NCBI GenBank assembly: GCA_050084515.1
Contig: CM114271.1
Span: 11,098,001 to 11,162,000, forward strand
Direction: 5' to 3'
Source: Blasia pusilla
Taxonomy: Eukaryota; Marchantiophyta; Marchantiopsida; Blasiales
Length of the DNA: 64,000 bases
The first letter of the stretch is position 1. Every line of letters begins with the position of its first letter. Positions 1 through 10,348 of this stretch are shown here, in pieces. The notes beneath the pieces were generated by a model that saw only the letters and a program-made list of their open reading frames with translations, was not told where the DNA came from and ran no database searches. The position numbers and the translations under genes are program-made.

Positions 1-244
1 ACAAAGGATTGTCACGGCTGCATCTTGGGAAATAAATGTATTTGCCCAAGTCTTTTTTTTTATTTGAGCACCCTTTGCCAGCATTTACAAGGACGTCGCC
101 CAAGAATCCCTTGTACTCTGCCGGGTGCGTCGTTAGCACTTTCTTCATGCGATTGCAATCCTGGATCCAGTGGTGGGTGACATTCCCCTCCGATGCAATC
201 CTGCACATCCAAACTCAATATCATAATTTTTGCAAGCTACATGG

Positions 245-475
245 GTTCCTGCAACCCGTCAGACTCTGACAGGTTGTCACAGCTCATGGTCGGAATGGTT
301 GCTACGAGCTAAATTTTGCAACCCATCGGAGTCCGACGGATTGCATTCAGATTTGTGATTTCCTGGTTTCAACCCGTCAGACTCCGACAGGTTGTCAGAT
401 AGTTTGTATTAAGAGAGTTGTTTCCGCGAGAAAAGTGAACATATCAACCCGTCGGAGTCCGACAGGTTGCGCAAT
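245..475. repeat. Palindromic repeats in transposon intron, four copies
   Basis: Four palindromes of the family CAACCCGTC..GACGGGTTG lie at about 247-272, 319-345, 370-394 and 447-472, spaced 50-75 bp. They sit in the same intron of transposon gene copy A as the array at 545-1025. Several carry arm mismatches. They match positions 6979-7210 of the inverted partner copy. Confidence 0.85.
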
Positions 476-544
476 TTCAATTAAAGCTGCAATTCGATGC
501 CAAAAATCAAACTCCCCTACTCCGATTACCTTCTTGTGTCGGTG

Positions 545-1025
545 AATGCAACCTTTCGGACTCCGACGAGTTGCTTTCAGCCAAAAACATCAAAAAATAA
601 CGACCAGTCAAGCAACTCGTCGAACTCCGACGAGTTGCTTTCTTCCAAAAACATCCAAAAATAGCAGCCAGTCAAGCAACTCGTCGGACTCCAACGAGTT
701 GCTTTCGGCCAAAAACATCCTATACCATTGGTCAGTCGAACAACTCGTCGGACTCCGACGAGTTGCTTTCGGCCAAAAACATCCAAAAACACCGGCCAGT
801 CGAGCAACTCGTCAGACTTCGATGAGTTGCTTTCGGCCAAAAACATCCTAAAGCAGTGGTCAGTCGAACAACTCGTCGGACTCCGACGAGTTGCTTTCGG
901 CCAAAAACATCCTAAAATAGCGGCCAGTCAAGCAACTTGTCGGACTCCGACGAGTTGCTTTTGGCCAAAAACATGCCAAAAATAGTGGAGAGTCAAACAA
1001 GTTGTCGGAGTCCGACGGTTTGCGG
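545..1025. repeat. Tandem array of palindromes, about 64-bp period, eight units
   Basis: Eight units are centred near 562, 625, 690, 753, 817, 881, 942 and 1005. Each is a 25-bp palindrome with 12-base arms (CAACTCGTCGGA / TCCGACGAGTTG) around one central base. A nearly constant spacer (CTTTCGGCCAAAAACATCC, then a segment ending CCAGTCGAG) separates them. The copies at 741-765 and 869-893 are perfect. The array fills an intron of the ParB-like transposon gene copy A. Open frames read across it on both strands are by-products of the palindromes. Confidence 0.95.
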
Positions 1026-2399
1026 CAAGAGGAAACTTACGTGTTCATGGCATGCATTGCCATCTCCATCGTTGCCATGTGATGAGGGTATGGATGTAGC
1101 ACGACTGCCTTCATGCAAAAATGCGCCTCCAATGAGTTTGGGCGCTCCTCTCTAAACTGGGTCCACGCCATGAACCTGTGGTTTCCATCCCACATGAAGA
1201 AATACAAGTTCCGCATCCAACTGAATTCCGTCCCCTCAATCGCCCTTCTGAATTCCTGATCTCTCATCCTCCAGAATGTGTCGAGCGCTTCCAAGTCCTC
1301 CTCCGTAACCAGCGCTTAGGTTCCATGTTCATCGTAAGGCTGAACATAGAATAGAGTGAAGCTGTTGATGTAGGATGTTGTCGATGCCGATTGTTTCAGC
1401 TTCGCAATATCCTCGTTAGACTGAATTTTGCACACGTACTCCATTGTCCGCAATCGGCAAAGTGGAATTCTCAAGGCGTTCTGGCCCTCCATCAGGGACA
1501 AGTTCAATAAACTACATTGAATTGCCAATGAATTGCAACATGGCCCTTCACATAACTCAAAGATGCAAGATCGTTTCTTACCCACTCGAAGATTGGGTTG
1601 ATGTCTTGGCCAGCCAAGTGCTCTGGGACAGTAGTTGGCAAGTCCACTGGAAACTTGTCGATCCGATAGAGGTTGATTTCTTCCGCCAGGCTAAGAGACG
1701 AGGAAGACCGCTCTCCTGCTTCTTCAGCGATGTCCACCATCTCCACGCTGGGGGTCCTCATGACCTCATGGTCAGTCACTCGAACTTCGTCCGTTTCTGC
1801 TATATTGATTGTGTCCCCGGACTTCATCGGGGATATTTCCTGCATCTCAACACTTTTGGTTGGACGGGCCGCGCTTTCTTCAATGGCAATCGCTTTTTCC
1901 CTTCGAGCTTTTGCCAATTCTGCTCTCCTCACCGATGCGTCCATTCGCCTTCTTAACACGTTTTGCAAGAAGCTCCTGCTTGTGCATCTCCGCTGCCCTT
2001 TCCCGCTCCTCGATTTCTTGCTGCCTTATCTCATTGGCCAAACGAGACCTTGGAGATGGTGATGCAGGAGTCCTCCCACCCTTGGGAGTGAAGCTCCCAA
2101 CCTTGCTTGCTTGAGTTTTTTTCCTCGTCATTGTTCCCGAAAATGCCTCCTATGGACGATCAGTCGCCTTGATGAGGCACCTTGCTGATGTTGCAATGAG
2201 TCGGCTTGATGAGTAGCTTGAATCTTCTCGCGATGAGTCGCGGTGTAAAGCGCCCCTTGGTATCTGGTCAGCCGCTGCGCGGAAGAGCAATTGATATCGC
2301 AAAACGAAAAACTGGAAATGATCGAACCTTTGAGCCATTGGGTCGCATCGTCATTCCGACGGCGATGTGTCGGCCGTTATGGAAGTCTGGACGTGAAAA

Positions 2400-2950
2400 A
2401 TGCTCCGATGGGTTGCACGCTTTCCGCGGATTCCATGCATCCGTCCTCCTGGCAACCCCTAAAAAATCGACAGGTTGCGCGCCTCCGCCGTCTTCGGGCA
2501 AGAACACGGGCTACCAGTGGAACTCATCAGAGGCCGACAGGTTGCACGCTTCCTTCATGTAAGCGTTACAAGGCGAGGCACTTGCGCAACCCGTCTGAGA
2601 CCGATCGGTTGCGCGCCTCCGCCGTCTTTGGGCAAGAAGGCGGGGCACCTGCACAACTCGTTAGAGGCTGGCGGGTTGTACGCTTCCTTCATGTAGGCGT
2701 TACAAGGCGAGGCACTTGCGCAACCCGTCTGAGGCAGACGGGTTGCGCGCCTCTGTTGTCTTTGGGCAAGAAGGCGCGGTACCCGCGCAAGTCGTCGGAG
2801 GCCGACGGGTTGCACGCTTCGCTTATCTTGGGATAATAGGCGAGGTACCAGGGCAACCCGTCGGTTATCGATAGGTTGCACGCTTTTCTATCCCTCGGGT
2901 AACAATGCGACAACGCATAGTTCCCAGGCAACCCTTAGCAATCCGACGGG
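2400..2950. repeat. Intergenic palindrome array, about 66-bp period
   Basis: About eight degenerate palindromes (centres near 2468, 2534, 2600, 2666, 2732, 2800, 2866 and 2940) lie between the ParB-like gene (-) and the transposase fragment (+) of copy A. Their spacer differs from the intron arrays: it reads like TTGCACGCTTCCTTCAT then GTTACAAGGCGAGG. The same spacer class occurs at 4390-4975 and 39000-39520, always in the intergenic region upstream of the MTRKK gene. Confidence 0.85.
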
Positions 2951-3084
2951 TCACAACATCTACCCTGAGTTGGACAATCCCGCAAAAGTCCCCAACGATT
3001 GGTTGCCTTTGCAAATGCAAGAGATGTCTCGTGTTTGATGCTAGCAAAATCGACTCAAAAGACCATTGGTCGGCAAGAAGGGGA

Positions 3085-3225
3085 TACCAACCCATCGGAC
3101 TCCAACGGGTTCCAACCTGCGTTGGGACACGGAAACAAAAAATAGAAGTGAGTGCTTCGCAACCCACGTCTTTGATTCCCAAATTCTGCAACCCATCGGA
3201 CTCCGTCAGGTTGCAGCATAATTGA
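3085..3225. repeat. Palindrome pair upstream of transposase fragment
   Basis: Two palindromes (near 3090-3115 and 3189-3213) of the CAACCCATCGGACTCC type lie in the presumed leader of the transposase fragment. The run from 3225 to 3400 is A/T- and C-rich and shows nothing else recognisable. Confidence 0.7.
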
Positions 3226-3407
3226 ATCCATCATGTCAGACATTCTCACCTTCCAAACTTCATCTTGTCAATCAAATTCCGTCAGGAGAATCTGAGTCCC
3301 TATTAACTATAAATTCAACATTCTCATTCTTATTCTCATTCTCATTCCCAATCCCAATTTTATCCTCATTCTTATTCTCAGTCTCCTCCCGGTGGAATCT
3401 TCTGGGA

Positions 3408-3990
3408 ATGGATAATTATGTGAAGCTCACTTGTGGCAGTCATGTAGCGGCCCTTCCTCAATCAGAAATCGTTCGACCGCAAGCTCGTGAGTCTTTCATA
3501 GAAGTGGATGAAATTTTTTCTCTCAATTCGATTTTTTCTCCAAATTGGAACCATCTTTGTATCCAAGGATGTTAGGATGGACGGTACGGAGGACATAATA
3601 GGTGAGAAAGTCCAACCAATGATTGGAGACCATAAAGTATGGAATCTCCTACCTCTAGCAAATGGTCAATATAGAGTTTACGGCTTGCCTCTGAATTCCT
3701 CAGTTTCCCCAGTAGACAGTCTAGAATTTCCTCGTGCACCGAGCTCTATGTTTGCAACTCGTAGCTCAGTAGATCCGGCATCGACTCCAACTTCAAACGC
3801 TTGTAACAATGTTGTACTTCCTGAAGATATTTCGGATGTCATCAACCTCAAAAGATCTGTCGGACACCAATCGAGCCCTCTGTGCGCCTACTCATTCCTC
3901 TTGCGAGTATCAGGCAATAGTTTGCTATCGTCTGTGGCCTTGAAAATGTTCAAGCACATTCTTATCGATGAGTTGCCAATTTCTTCTCCA
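3408..3990 (+). pseudogene. Transposase N-terminal fragment, copy A
   Basis: A short open segment from ATG 3408 begins MDNYVKLTCGSHVAALPQ. A second frame (about 3573-3990) begins MDGTEDIIGEKVQPMIGDHK and ends in LKMFKHILIDELP. That last peptide matches the start of the transposase exon at 39790 (LNILKHILVNELP), which links this fragment to the SWIM-finger transposase family. A splice junction or frameshift near 3560 would join the two parts. The fragment stops where sequence turns back on itself at about 3985, so the DDE core is missing. No function can be assigned to this N-terminal part on its own. Confidence 0.5.
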
Positions 3991-4130
3991 ATTTGGAGAA
4001 GAAATCGAACAGAGAGAAAATTTTCATCCACTGCTATGAAAGATTCACGAATGATTTCTGATTGAGGAAGGGCCGCCAGATGACTGCCACAAGTGAGCTT
4101 AACATAATTATCCATTCCCATAAATTTTGT
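3983..4130 (-). pseudogene. Transposase N-terminal fragment, copy B
   Basis: This is the inverted counterpart of 3405-3563. On the minus strand it reads MGMDNYVKLTCGSHLAALPQ and breaks off at about 3985, against the fragment of copy A. Together with the MTRKK gene starting at 5367 (+), it reproduces the divergent two-gene layout seen at 38.4-44.2 kb. Confidence 0.6.
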
Positions 4131-4339
4131 ACGGGAGGAGGGTGAGAATGAGAATGAGAATTTTTAATTTATAGTGAATAGGAAAATAGATACTCCTGAC
4201 AGATTTTTACTGACAAGATGAATTCGGTAGGTGACATTATTTGACACAATGGACCCAATTCTGTTGCAACAGATTCAATTCTCTTGAAATGTGTTACCGG
4301 ATTTGGGAAGTAGAGACGTGGGTTGCGAAGCACACTTCA

Positions 4340-4980
4340 TTTTTTTGGAACCTGTCGGAGTCGTGGTAACTCAACAATTAACCCAAGCTAACCGAAGCCT
4401 GCAACCCGTCGGCTTCGGACGGGTTGCACGCTTCTGCCTTACCTTCAAACGCAAACATGGTCGAAGCTGGAAACCTGTCGCTCTCCGACGAGTTGCTCGG
4501 ATACCGCTCCTTCTTGCCCGAAGATGCCGGAGGCGTGCAAACTGTCTGTTCCCGATGAGTTCCGCGGGTGCCGCACCTATTTGCCCAAAGACGGCGAGGC
4601 GTGCAACCCGTCGCCCTCCAACGGGTTGCACAAGGGCCTTGCCTTATGGTGCTTACATGAAGGAAGTGTGCAACTTGTCGGACTCCGACGAGTTGCGCGA
4701 GAAGCCCGCATTGTTAACCCTTGACGAGGGAAGCGTGCAACCCAACGGTCTCCGACGGATTGCGTGTGTACGTCTCGTTCTTGTCCGAACACGGCGGAGG
4801 CGCGCAACATGTCGGTCTCCGACGGGTTGCGTGGGTACCTCGCGTTCTTGTCCGAAGACGGCGGAGGCGCTCAACCCGTCGGTCTCCGACGGGTTGCTTG
4901 CGCACGTGGCGAGATACCCAGGAAGGCGGAGGCGCGCAACCTGTCGGACTCCGACGGGTTGCCATTTTTCACGTCCGAAC
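4340..4980. repeat. Intergenic palindrome array upstream of ParB-like gene copy B
   Basis: About nine palindromes are centred near 4413, 4478, 4545, 4612, 4690, 4752, 4817, 4882 and 4950, about 66 bp apart. Best examples: CAACCCGTCGGTCTCCGACG at about 4870 and CAACCTGTCGGACTCCGACG at about 4938. Spacers belong to the intergenic class (TTGC..CG.. with GGCGGAGGCG). Long open frames here (for example 4291-5046 +) arise from the repeat and are not genes. Confidence 0.9.
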
Positions 4981-5051
4981 TTCCGTAACCTCCGGCACAT
5001 TTCCGTCGAAAGGACGACGGGACCCAACGGTCAGCCCAGCAGCTAGAAAAG

Positions 5052-5059
5052 TATAAATA
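5052..5059 (+). promoter_or_regulatory. TATA box of the ParB-like transposon gene, copy B
   Basis: TATAAATA sits about 310 bp before the MTRKK start codon. The equivalent place in copy C (38915-38922, minus strand) also has a TATA box (TATAAAAG). Copy A has lost it. The position between the palindrome array and the leader supports a real, once-used promoter. Confidence 0.65.
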
Positions 5060-5180
5060 GGGCAGAAATTGCTCATTTCCGGTTTCTCATTTCGCGATCT
5101 CCATTCCTCTCTCTCCCGCGCAGCAGCTGATCAGATACCAAGGGGCATTTCACACGTCGAGTCATCGCGAGTCGATACGA

Positions 5181-5290
5181 GGGAACGAGAGCGAGACGGT
5201 TTGACCGAAAGAGAGCAAGATGGTTCGACCGAACGAGAGCAAGATGGTTCGACCAAACGAGAGCAAGACGGTTCGACTGAATGATCGCGA
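5181..5290 (+). repeat. 24-bp tandem repeat in the 5' leader
   Basis: About four copies of a 24-bp unit (GAGAGCAAGATGGTTCGACC plus GAAC) lie in the untranslated leader of the ParB-like gene copy B. The unit is not repeated in copies A or C at this place, so it expanded locally. Confidence 0.8.
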
Positions 5291-6604
5291 GACAATTCAA
5301 GCTACCCATCAAGGCGACTGATCAAGTGATTCATCGTGGACATAGGTGGAGGCATTTCCAGAAAAGATGACGAGGAAAAAATCACAAGCCAATAAGTCTG
5401 GGAGCTTCACTCCGAAGTCCATTAGGACTCCTGCGTCAACATCTCCAAGGCCTCGTTCGGCGAATGAAATTAGGCAGCAGGAAATCGAGGAGCGGGAAAG
5501 GGAAGGGGAGATGCACAAACAGGAGGTTCTTGCGAGACGTGTTCAAGAGGCACTCGATAGACAGAACGCAGAGGCTGAGACGTCGCATGCCTTGAAGAAA
5601 AGTATCGCCGATTTAAAAGAGAGAAAAGAAGCGTGACGGGCGGGCGTCGGTGAGGAGAGCAGAATTGGCTAAAGCGAGGAGGGAAAAAGCGATAGCCATT
5701 GACGATAGCCCTGCCCGTCCAACCAAAAATGTTGAGATGCGGGAAATATCCCCGATGAAGTCCAGGGATACAATCAACATAGCGGAAACGCCAGAAGTTC
5801 AAATCACGGACGATGAGGTCATGAGGACCGCCAGCGTGGAGATGGTGGACATTGCCGAAGAAGCCGGAGAGCAGTCATTCTCGTCTCCAAGCCCGGAGGA
5901 AGACATCGACCTCTATCGGATCGACGAGTTCCCAATCGATTTGCCAGCTTCTGTCTCAGACAAGTCGGCTGGTCAAGAAACCGACCCAATTTTCGAGCGG
6001 GTAAGAGAGGATATGGGTTTTTTGAATTATGTGAATTCATTGGGAATTCAATGTAGCTTATTGATCTTGTCCCGGTTCTGACAGGTGGTAAAGCTGATGG
6101 CACTCATGGAGGGCCACAACGCCTCGAGGATTCCACTCTGCCGATTGCGGACAATGGAATACGTCCGCAAAATTCAGTCCGACGAGGACATCGCGAAGCT
6201 TAAACAATCGGCGGCGACAGCATCCTACGTCGATAGCTTTCCTCCCTTCTATGTTCAGCCTTACGACGAGCATGGAACGCAAGCCCTGGTTACGGAGGAG
6301 GACTTGGAAAAGCTTGACACATTCTGGAGGATGAGAGACCAGGATTTCAGAAGGCAAGTAGAGGGCACGGAATTCAGTTGGATGAGGAATCTGTATTTCT
6401 TCATCTGGGATGGAAATCACAGGTTTATGGCGTGGACCAAGTTTGCAGAGGAGCGGCCCAACTCCTTGGAGGCACATTTTTGCATGAAGGCAGTGGTCCT
6501 TCATCCATTCCCTCATCACATGGCCACGTTGGAGATGGCAATGCATGCCATGAACACGTGAGTATCTTCTTGCTGGGTCGGGACCGTTGTTGGGATGCTT
6601 TTGG

Positions 6605-7212
6605 CCAAACGCAACTCGTCGGAGTCCGACGAGTTGCTCGATTGAGGAATGGGTTAGGTTTTTTTTTGTCGAAAGCAACTCGTCGGACTCCGACGAGTTG
6701 CTCGACTCGACGCTTTTTCACGATGTTTTTTGAAGAATGCAACTCGTCGAGTTGTTCAACTGACCACAGATTTAATAAGTTTTGTTGGCCCAAAGCAAAC
6801 CGTCGGAGTCCGACGGGTTGCTCGACTTGCCGCCTTTTCAGGATGTTTTTTGAAGAAAGCAACTCGTCGAACTCGGACGAGTTGTTTGACTAACCGCAGG
6901 TTTATTATGTTTTTTGCCTAAAGCAACCCGTCGGAGTCCGACGGGTTGCTTGCCTCGAAACTGTTTTTGGCCGAAATCAACTCGTCGGAGTCCGACGGGT
7001 TGCATTCGGAAGTTGGTTTGGCAAATTTCGCGTCAAATTGCAAGTTTCCATTCAATTGCGCAACTTGTCGGACCCCGACGGGTTGCTATGTTCACGTTAG
7101 TATGTTCAATTGCACAACCCGTCGGAGTCCGACGGGTTGAAACCAGGCATTAGCTCGTTCCTAGAATCTGACCTTGAGCTGTGACGACCCGTCGGAGTCC
7201 GACGGGTTGTAG
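6605..7212. repeat. Palindrome array in intron of ParB-like gene copy B
   Basis: About ten palindromes have centres near 6621, 6690, 6747, 6815, 6870, 6935, 6990, 7075, 7128 and 7197. Both the CAACTCG/CGAGTTG and CAACCCG/CGGGTTG arm types occur, each with matching changes on the opposite arm. Spacers are far more diverged than in the homologous intron of copy A (545-1025). The intron starts with GTGAGT directly after the MNT codons at 6560. Confidence 0.95.
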
Positions 7213-9359
7213 GAACCCATGTAATTTTCTTACGGGTTGAGTTTGGATGTGCAGGATTGTATCGGAGGGGAATGTCACCCACCACTGGATCCAAGACTGC
7301 GATCGGGTGAAGAAGGTGCTTACGACGAGAGTACAAGGGGTTCTTGGGCAACGCCCTTGTAAATCTGATGCTTGCAAAGGGTGCTCAGATAAAAAAGAAA
7401 ACTTGGGCAAATAAGTTTATTTCCCAAGATGCAGCCGTAACCATCCTTTGCTAGTCGAAGATATAGGCCGCAAAGAAGAGCGCTGCACTAGAGCTGGAGC
7501 GGAGGGAGAAAGTATCTAGGTCTGAGCGCGCGAAATTCATCCAAGTTGCAGTATCTGCAGCCACGAAATACACGGCGAGCAAGATACATCAGCATTCTCA
7601 ACCCCGATCTTGGTCCGGAGTTCTACAAGGAGCTGAAGGCAATTATCAAGCGCCAGCGAAAAAGGGATGAAGATCCGCAAGGTCGGATTGGGGAGAAAGT
7701 GTCCCTGGATCGCGTGCATCGGTTTGCGTTGTCCGGCATAAGCGAGTTTAGGAAGATCCGACTAATGAAAATCAGTCTCGAGGGCACAGAGGCCCAGAAG
7801 AGGGCGGCACACCATCCTCCGGGTGTGTCCGACCCAATGATCTCCCACTGGCTACGCCAATGGTCGTTCTGGGATGCGTTGCGGGTTATCGGGAAGTCCG
7901 TGCTGGACGGTCTACAAGCGAAGCTCAAAAGATTAGAGCCCATTCCGGATGAAGCAAAATTGGAAAGTTCTGTAGATTTCGAGGTTTGGCTCGACGACAT
8001 CCGAGACAATCCAATAAAAAACCCAGGATTCAAGACAATGTTCAAGGTTTGCATCCTCCCTCAGGCAGAGCTTGACGAAGAAATCGAGGGGAACAAACGG
8101 GATCAAGCAAAGAAGAAGCGAGATCTACAGGAGCAGACGGCCGATTCAATTCGAGTAAAAGCTGCCCAACGGATGGTCTTCATGTACCTCGTCCAGTGTA
8201 AGAATGCAGGTACCTAGGGAAAATTACCGGCAGCCTTGAAATTGTGGGCTTCGCCGCCTGATGGAGAGACATTCTCCATGTATGACATGGAGATGGGGCA
8301 GCACATGTCTGATTGGAAGGTGGAGAATTGCCCCATTTAGCTTGACTTCAACGACCCTGAAGACATCACCGATAAGGATTTACGAGTGCTTCATGATGCA
8401 GTGGCCTCAGGACAAGACGACATCCCCAATTTTGTGCAGCCTGAAGACTTCTTCGGAGGAGATGCGGAAGAGCAAGCCCACGAGACAGCTGAGTTGACTT
8501 CCAAGGTCGCACAGCCAAAGACAAATCCACACGGGTCTCAAAGGCAAGGCGAGGGGAGGGAAAAGTTATGAGGCCGAGTCTTCCCAAAGAGAGGCTGAAG
8601 ATTCAAGGCCAGAGGCGGAATCGTCCGGGCGAGCGGGGAGAGAGGGTCGGACCAGGTCCTCGGCGAAAAAAAACCCCACTAGAGTCTGAGGTCATAGAGA
8701 CCCCGACAAGCCGTCCGCAAACTCGGGAGAAGCCGAAGCGAGAGGTGCCAGGGTTGTCCCAAGGAGAATACAGTCCATCATCCTTGGGAAGACACAGACA
8801 AACAACGACCCAGACAAGCGGCCTCCTTCAGTTCACTCCTTTACTGGATGAGCTGAAAAGCTTCAGTTCTCAAGCGTCGACACCAGCCATCGATAAATTG
8901 ACAACGCGGGGACGGAAGCTCCAATGAAATGGGCACGCTGCTTGGACGGTGAATGGAGTGATCGAAGAGGTTGCGATGGATCTCTTGATCGCTGATCTGC
9001 CCCTCGGGGTTGCGACTGTGGGGCGAGAATCCGTCGGACGGGGTACGTGAGTGGAATGTGCCGCTGTCTTATGACCAAATCGCGCTATTGTTCTCCTTTG
9101 CAGACGCCTATCTGAGTGACAGGGGCTGCTTCTTGGTGTTGACTAGAGGGAGCGAGGACGATCTCTTCAATCTCCAGTGCGTCAAGAGGTCGCTAAAGTG
9201 GAGGATGGCGCAATTGTGGATCATAAAAAACGAGTACCCACTCTGATTTGCGACGAGTCAGATTCGGGTAAGGCTCAATTCTTGTAGTATAATCTCAAAT
9301 ATATTTTCAAATTCGGGTAAGGCTCAATGAGTGTTAATTTCAGATAGTATATCTCCGTT

Positions 9360-9680
9360 TTTTTTGTCGGTGAGCAACCCGTCGGAAGGCGACGGGTTGC
9401 TAGCTTAGAGCAGCCCATGCTCGGGTGAGAGCAACCCGTCGGTTTCCGACGGGTTGCATCTTTCCCATAAACACAGGGAAAACCGTGGTGTACCTGCAAC
9501 CCCTCGGAACCCGACGGGTTGTAGTTGCTTTTGGTTTTTCCCTATGTTTACGGAAAGCTGCAACCCGTGTGATAGCGACGGGTTGCTCTCAGCGAGCATG
9601 GGCTGCTGTAGGCGACAACCCGTCGCCTTCCGGCGGGTTGCTCCTGCACAAAACAACGGAGAGCTCGACGGGTTGATCCA
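9360..9680. repeat. Nested palindrome filling an intron
   Basis: Five to six short palindromes (centres near 9388, 9443, 9511, 9570 and 9628) are themselves arranged as a larger inverted repeat about the central one near 9511. GAGCAGCCCATGCTCGGGTG (9409-) pairs with CAGCGAGCATGGGCTGCT (about 9588-9612), and the CCATAAACACAGGGAAAA side pairs with TTTTTCCCTATGTTTACGG. The whole intron could fold into one branched hairpin of about 280 nt between the two halves of the methyltransferase domain. Confidence 0.85.
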
Positions 9681-10348
9681 AAGTAAGTAATTGAAAAAAG
9701 TTCTCTAGGGTCAAGCCGACTTCTTTGAATTCTTGACATTGTTTCCAACGTGCTTCTTTCTGAGATGGACCACTCCCCCAGCGTCTTTTGCCCGTTCGGC
9801 CCGAGCATAATTTCAGGTGTACAAGATCCAGGATCTTGTGGATCCATGCTCAGATGGGTACAACTTAGAAAGTTTGTACAATCCCCACGAGAATTTACAT
9901 GCAAGCAGTACCACACTACGGGAGGAAGGGAAAAATCGCCGACCACGATGCAACGCTCATCGAGCTCTGCTCGAGCCGGGTGACTTGGTGTTCAACTTAG
10001 TGGGACTTTCGAGGGCAAGTATCAAAGCGCTGGCGAGTGGCGGGAACATTCTCGCCTCGAGGAAGGCATGAACTATTTGACCTTTGCAATGAGGCAAAGC
10101 GGAATCTGAAAGGCTCGTTGGGCGCACAACTCTCTACGGCCGAGAGCTCGGTTCGGACCCACCCTTGGTAGTGACTCCATCGTCACTTCCAACGATTCCG
10201 AAAATCGGGAGGGCAAGGCCGAAAGTAATTTTGCAAGAGCTCTCGAACGATGACGAGTGAGTTCAAAGAACTCAACGACGCAGCTTGACTGCAGCATTTG
10301 GAGTAGGGAGTTTTTTGATGATGAGGCAAAAGATTTCATAGAATAGAT

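Larger units (their letters stand above)
1..2131 (-). pseudogene. Transposon gene: ParB-like/methyltransferase, copy A, 5' part, broken
   Basis: Read on the minus strand, this is the front of the gene seen more fully at 5367-11024. It opens at 2131 with MTRKKTQASKVGSFTP, a basic then E/R-rich N-terminus (1880-2131). It shifts frame near 1970 into an acidic linker (1504-1968, landmark ISPMKSGDTINIAE). The segments at 1316-1585 and 1037-1315 hold the ParB-like domain: IPLCRLRTMEYV, a helical EDIAKLKQSA segment and DGNHR at 1175-1189. A GT donor follows the last codons (MNT) near 1037. The intron contains the palindrome array at 545-1025 and the group at 245-475. The next exon resumes after an acceptor GTGCAG near 215 and leaves the window. 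A TAA stop at about 1316 replaces the CAA of copy B. The TATA box present in copies B and C is not visible here (expected near 2315). The gene is dead, with no methyltransferase part in view. Confidence 0.7.
1..7440. repeat. Giant imperfect inverted repeat made of two transposon copies
   Basis: Sequence at 1-2400 recurs in reverse complement at about 5000-7440. Examples: 181-210 pairs with 7245-7274, the ParB-like exon at 1037-1315 pairs with 6300-6560, and the MTRKK start at 2131 pairs with 5367. Inner pieces also pair (3405-3563 with 3983-4130). The unpaired centre, about 3565-3983, is roughly 420 bp. Paired coordinates sum to about 7410-7600, so indels have accumulated since the inversion. 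The arms carry the ParB-like gene in divergent orientation; the centre carries the transposase N-terminus. It probably formed by insertion or duplication of one element copy in inverted orientation inside another. Confidence 0.85.

Noticed and set aside
545-1025. CRISPR-like array (regular palindromic repeats with spacers)
   Set aside because: Spacers are nearly identical rather than unique, the repeats sit in an intron of a eukaryotic transposon gene, and no cas gene is present.
4291-5046. 251-aa open frame (+), and similar frames at 2291-2836, 6425-6862 and 38986-39387
   Set aside because: They read through palindrome arrays and repeat the same peptide fragments (such as CNPSVSDGL) on both strands. 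This is a consequence of the repeat, not coding selection.
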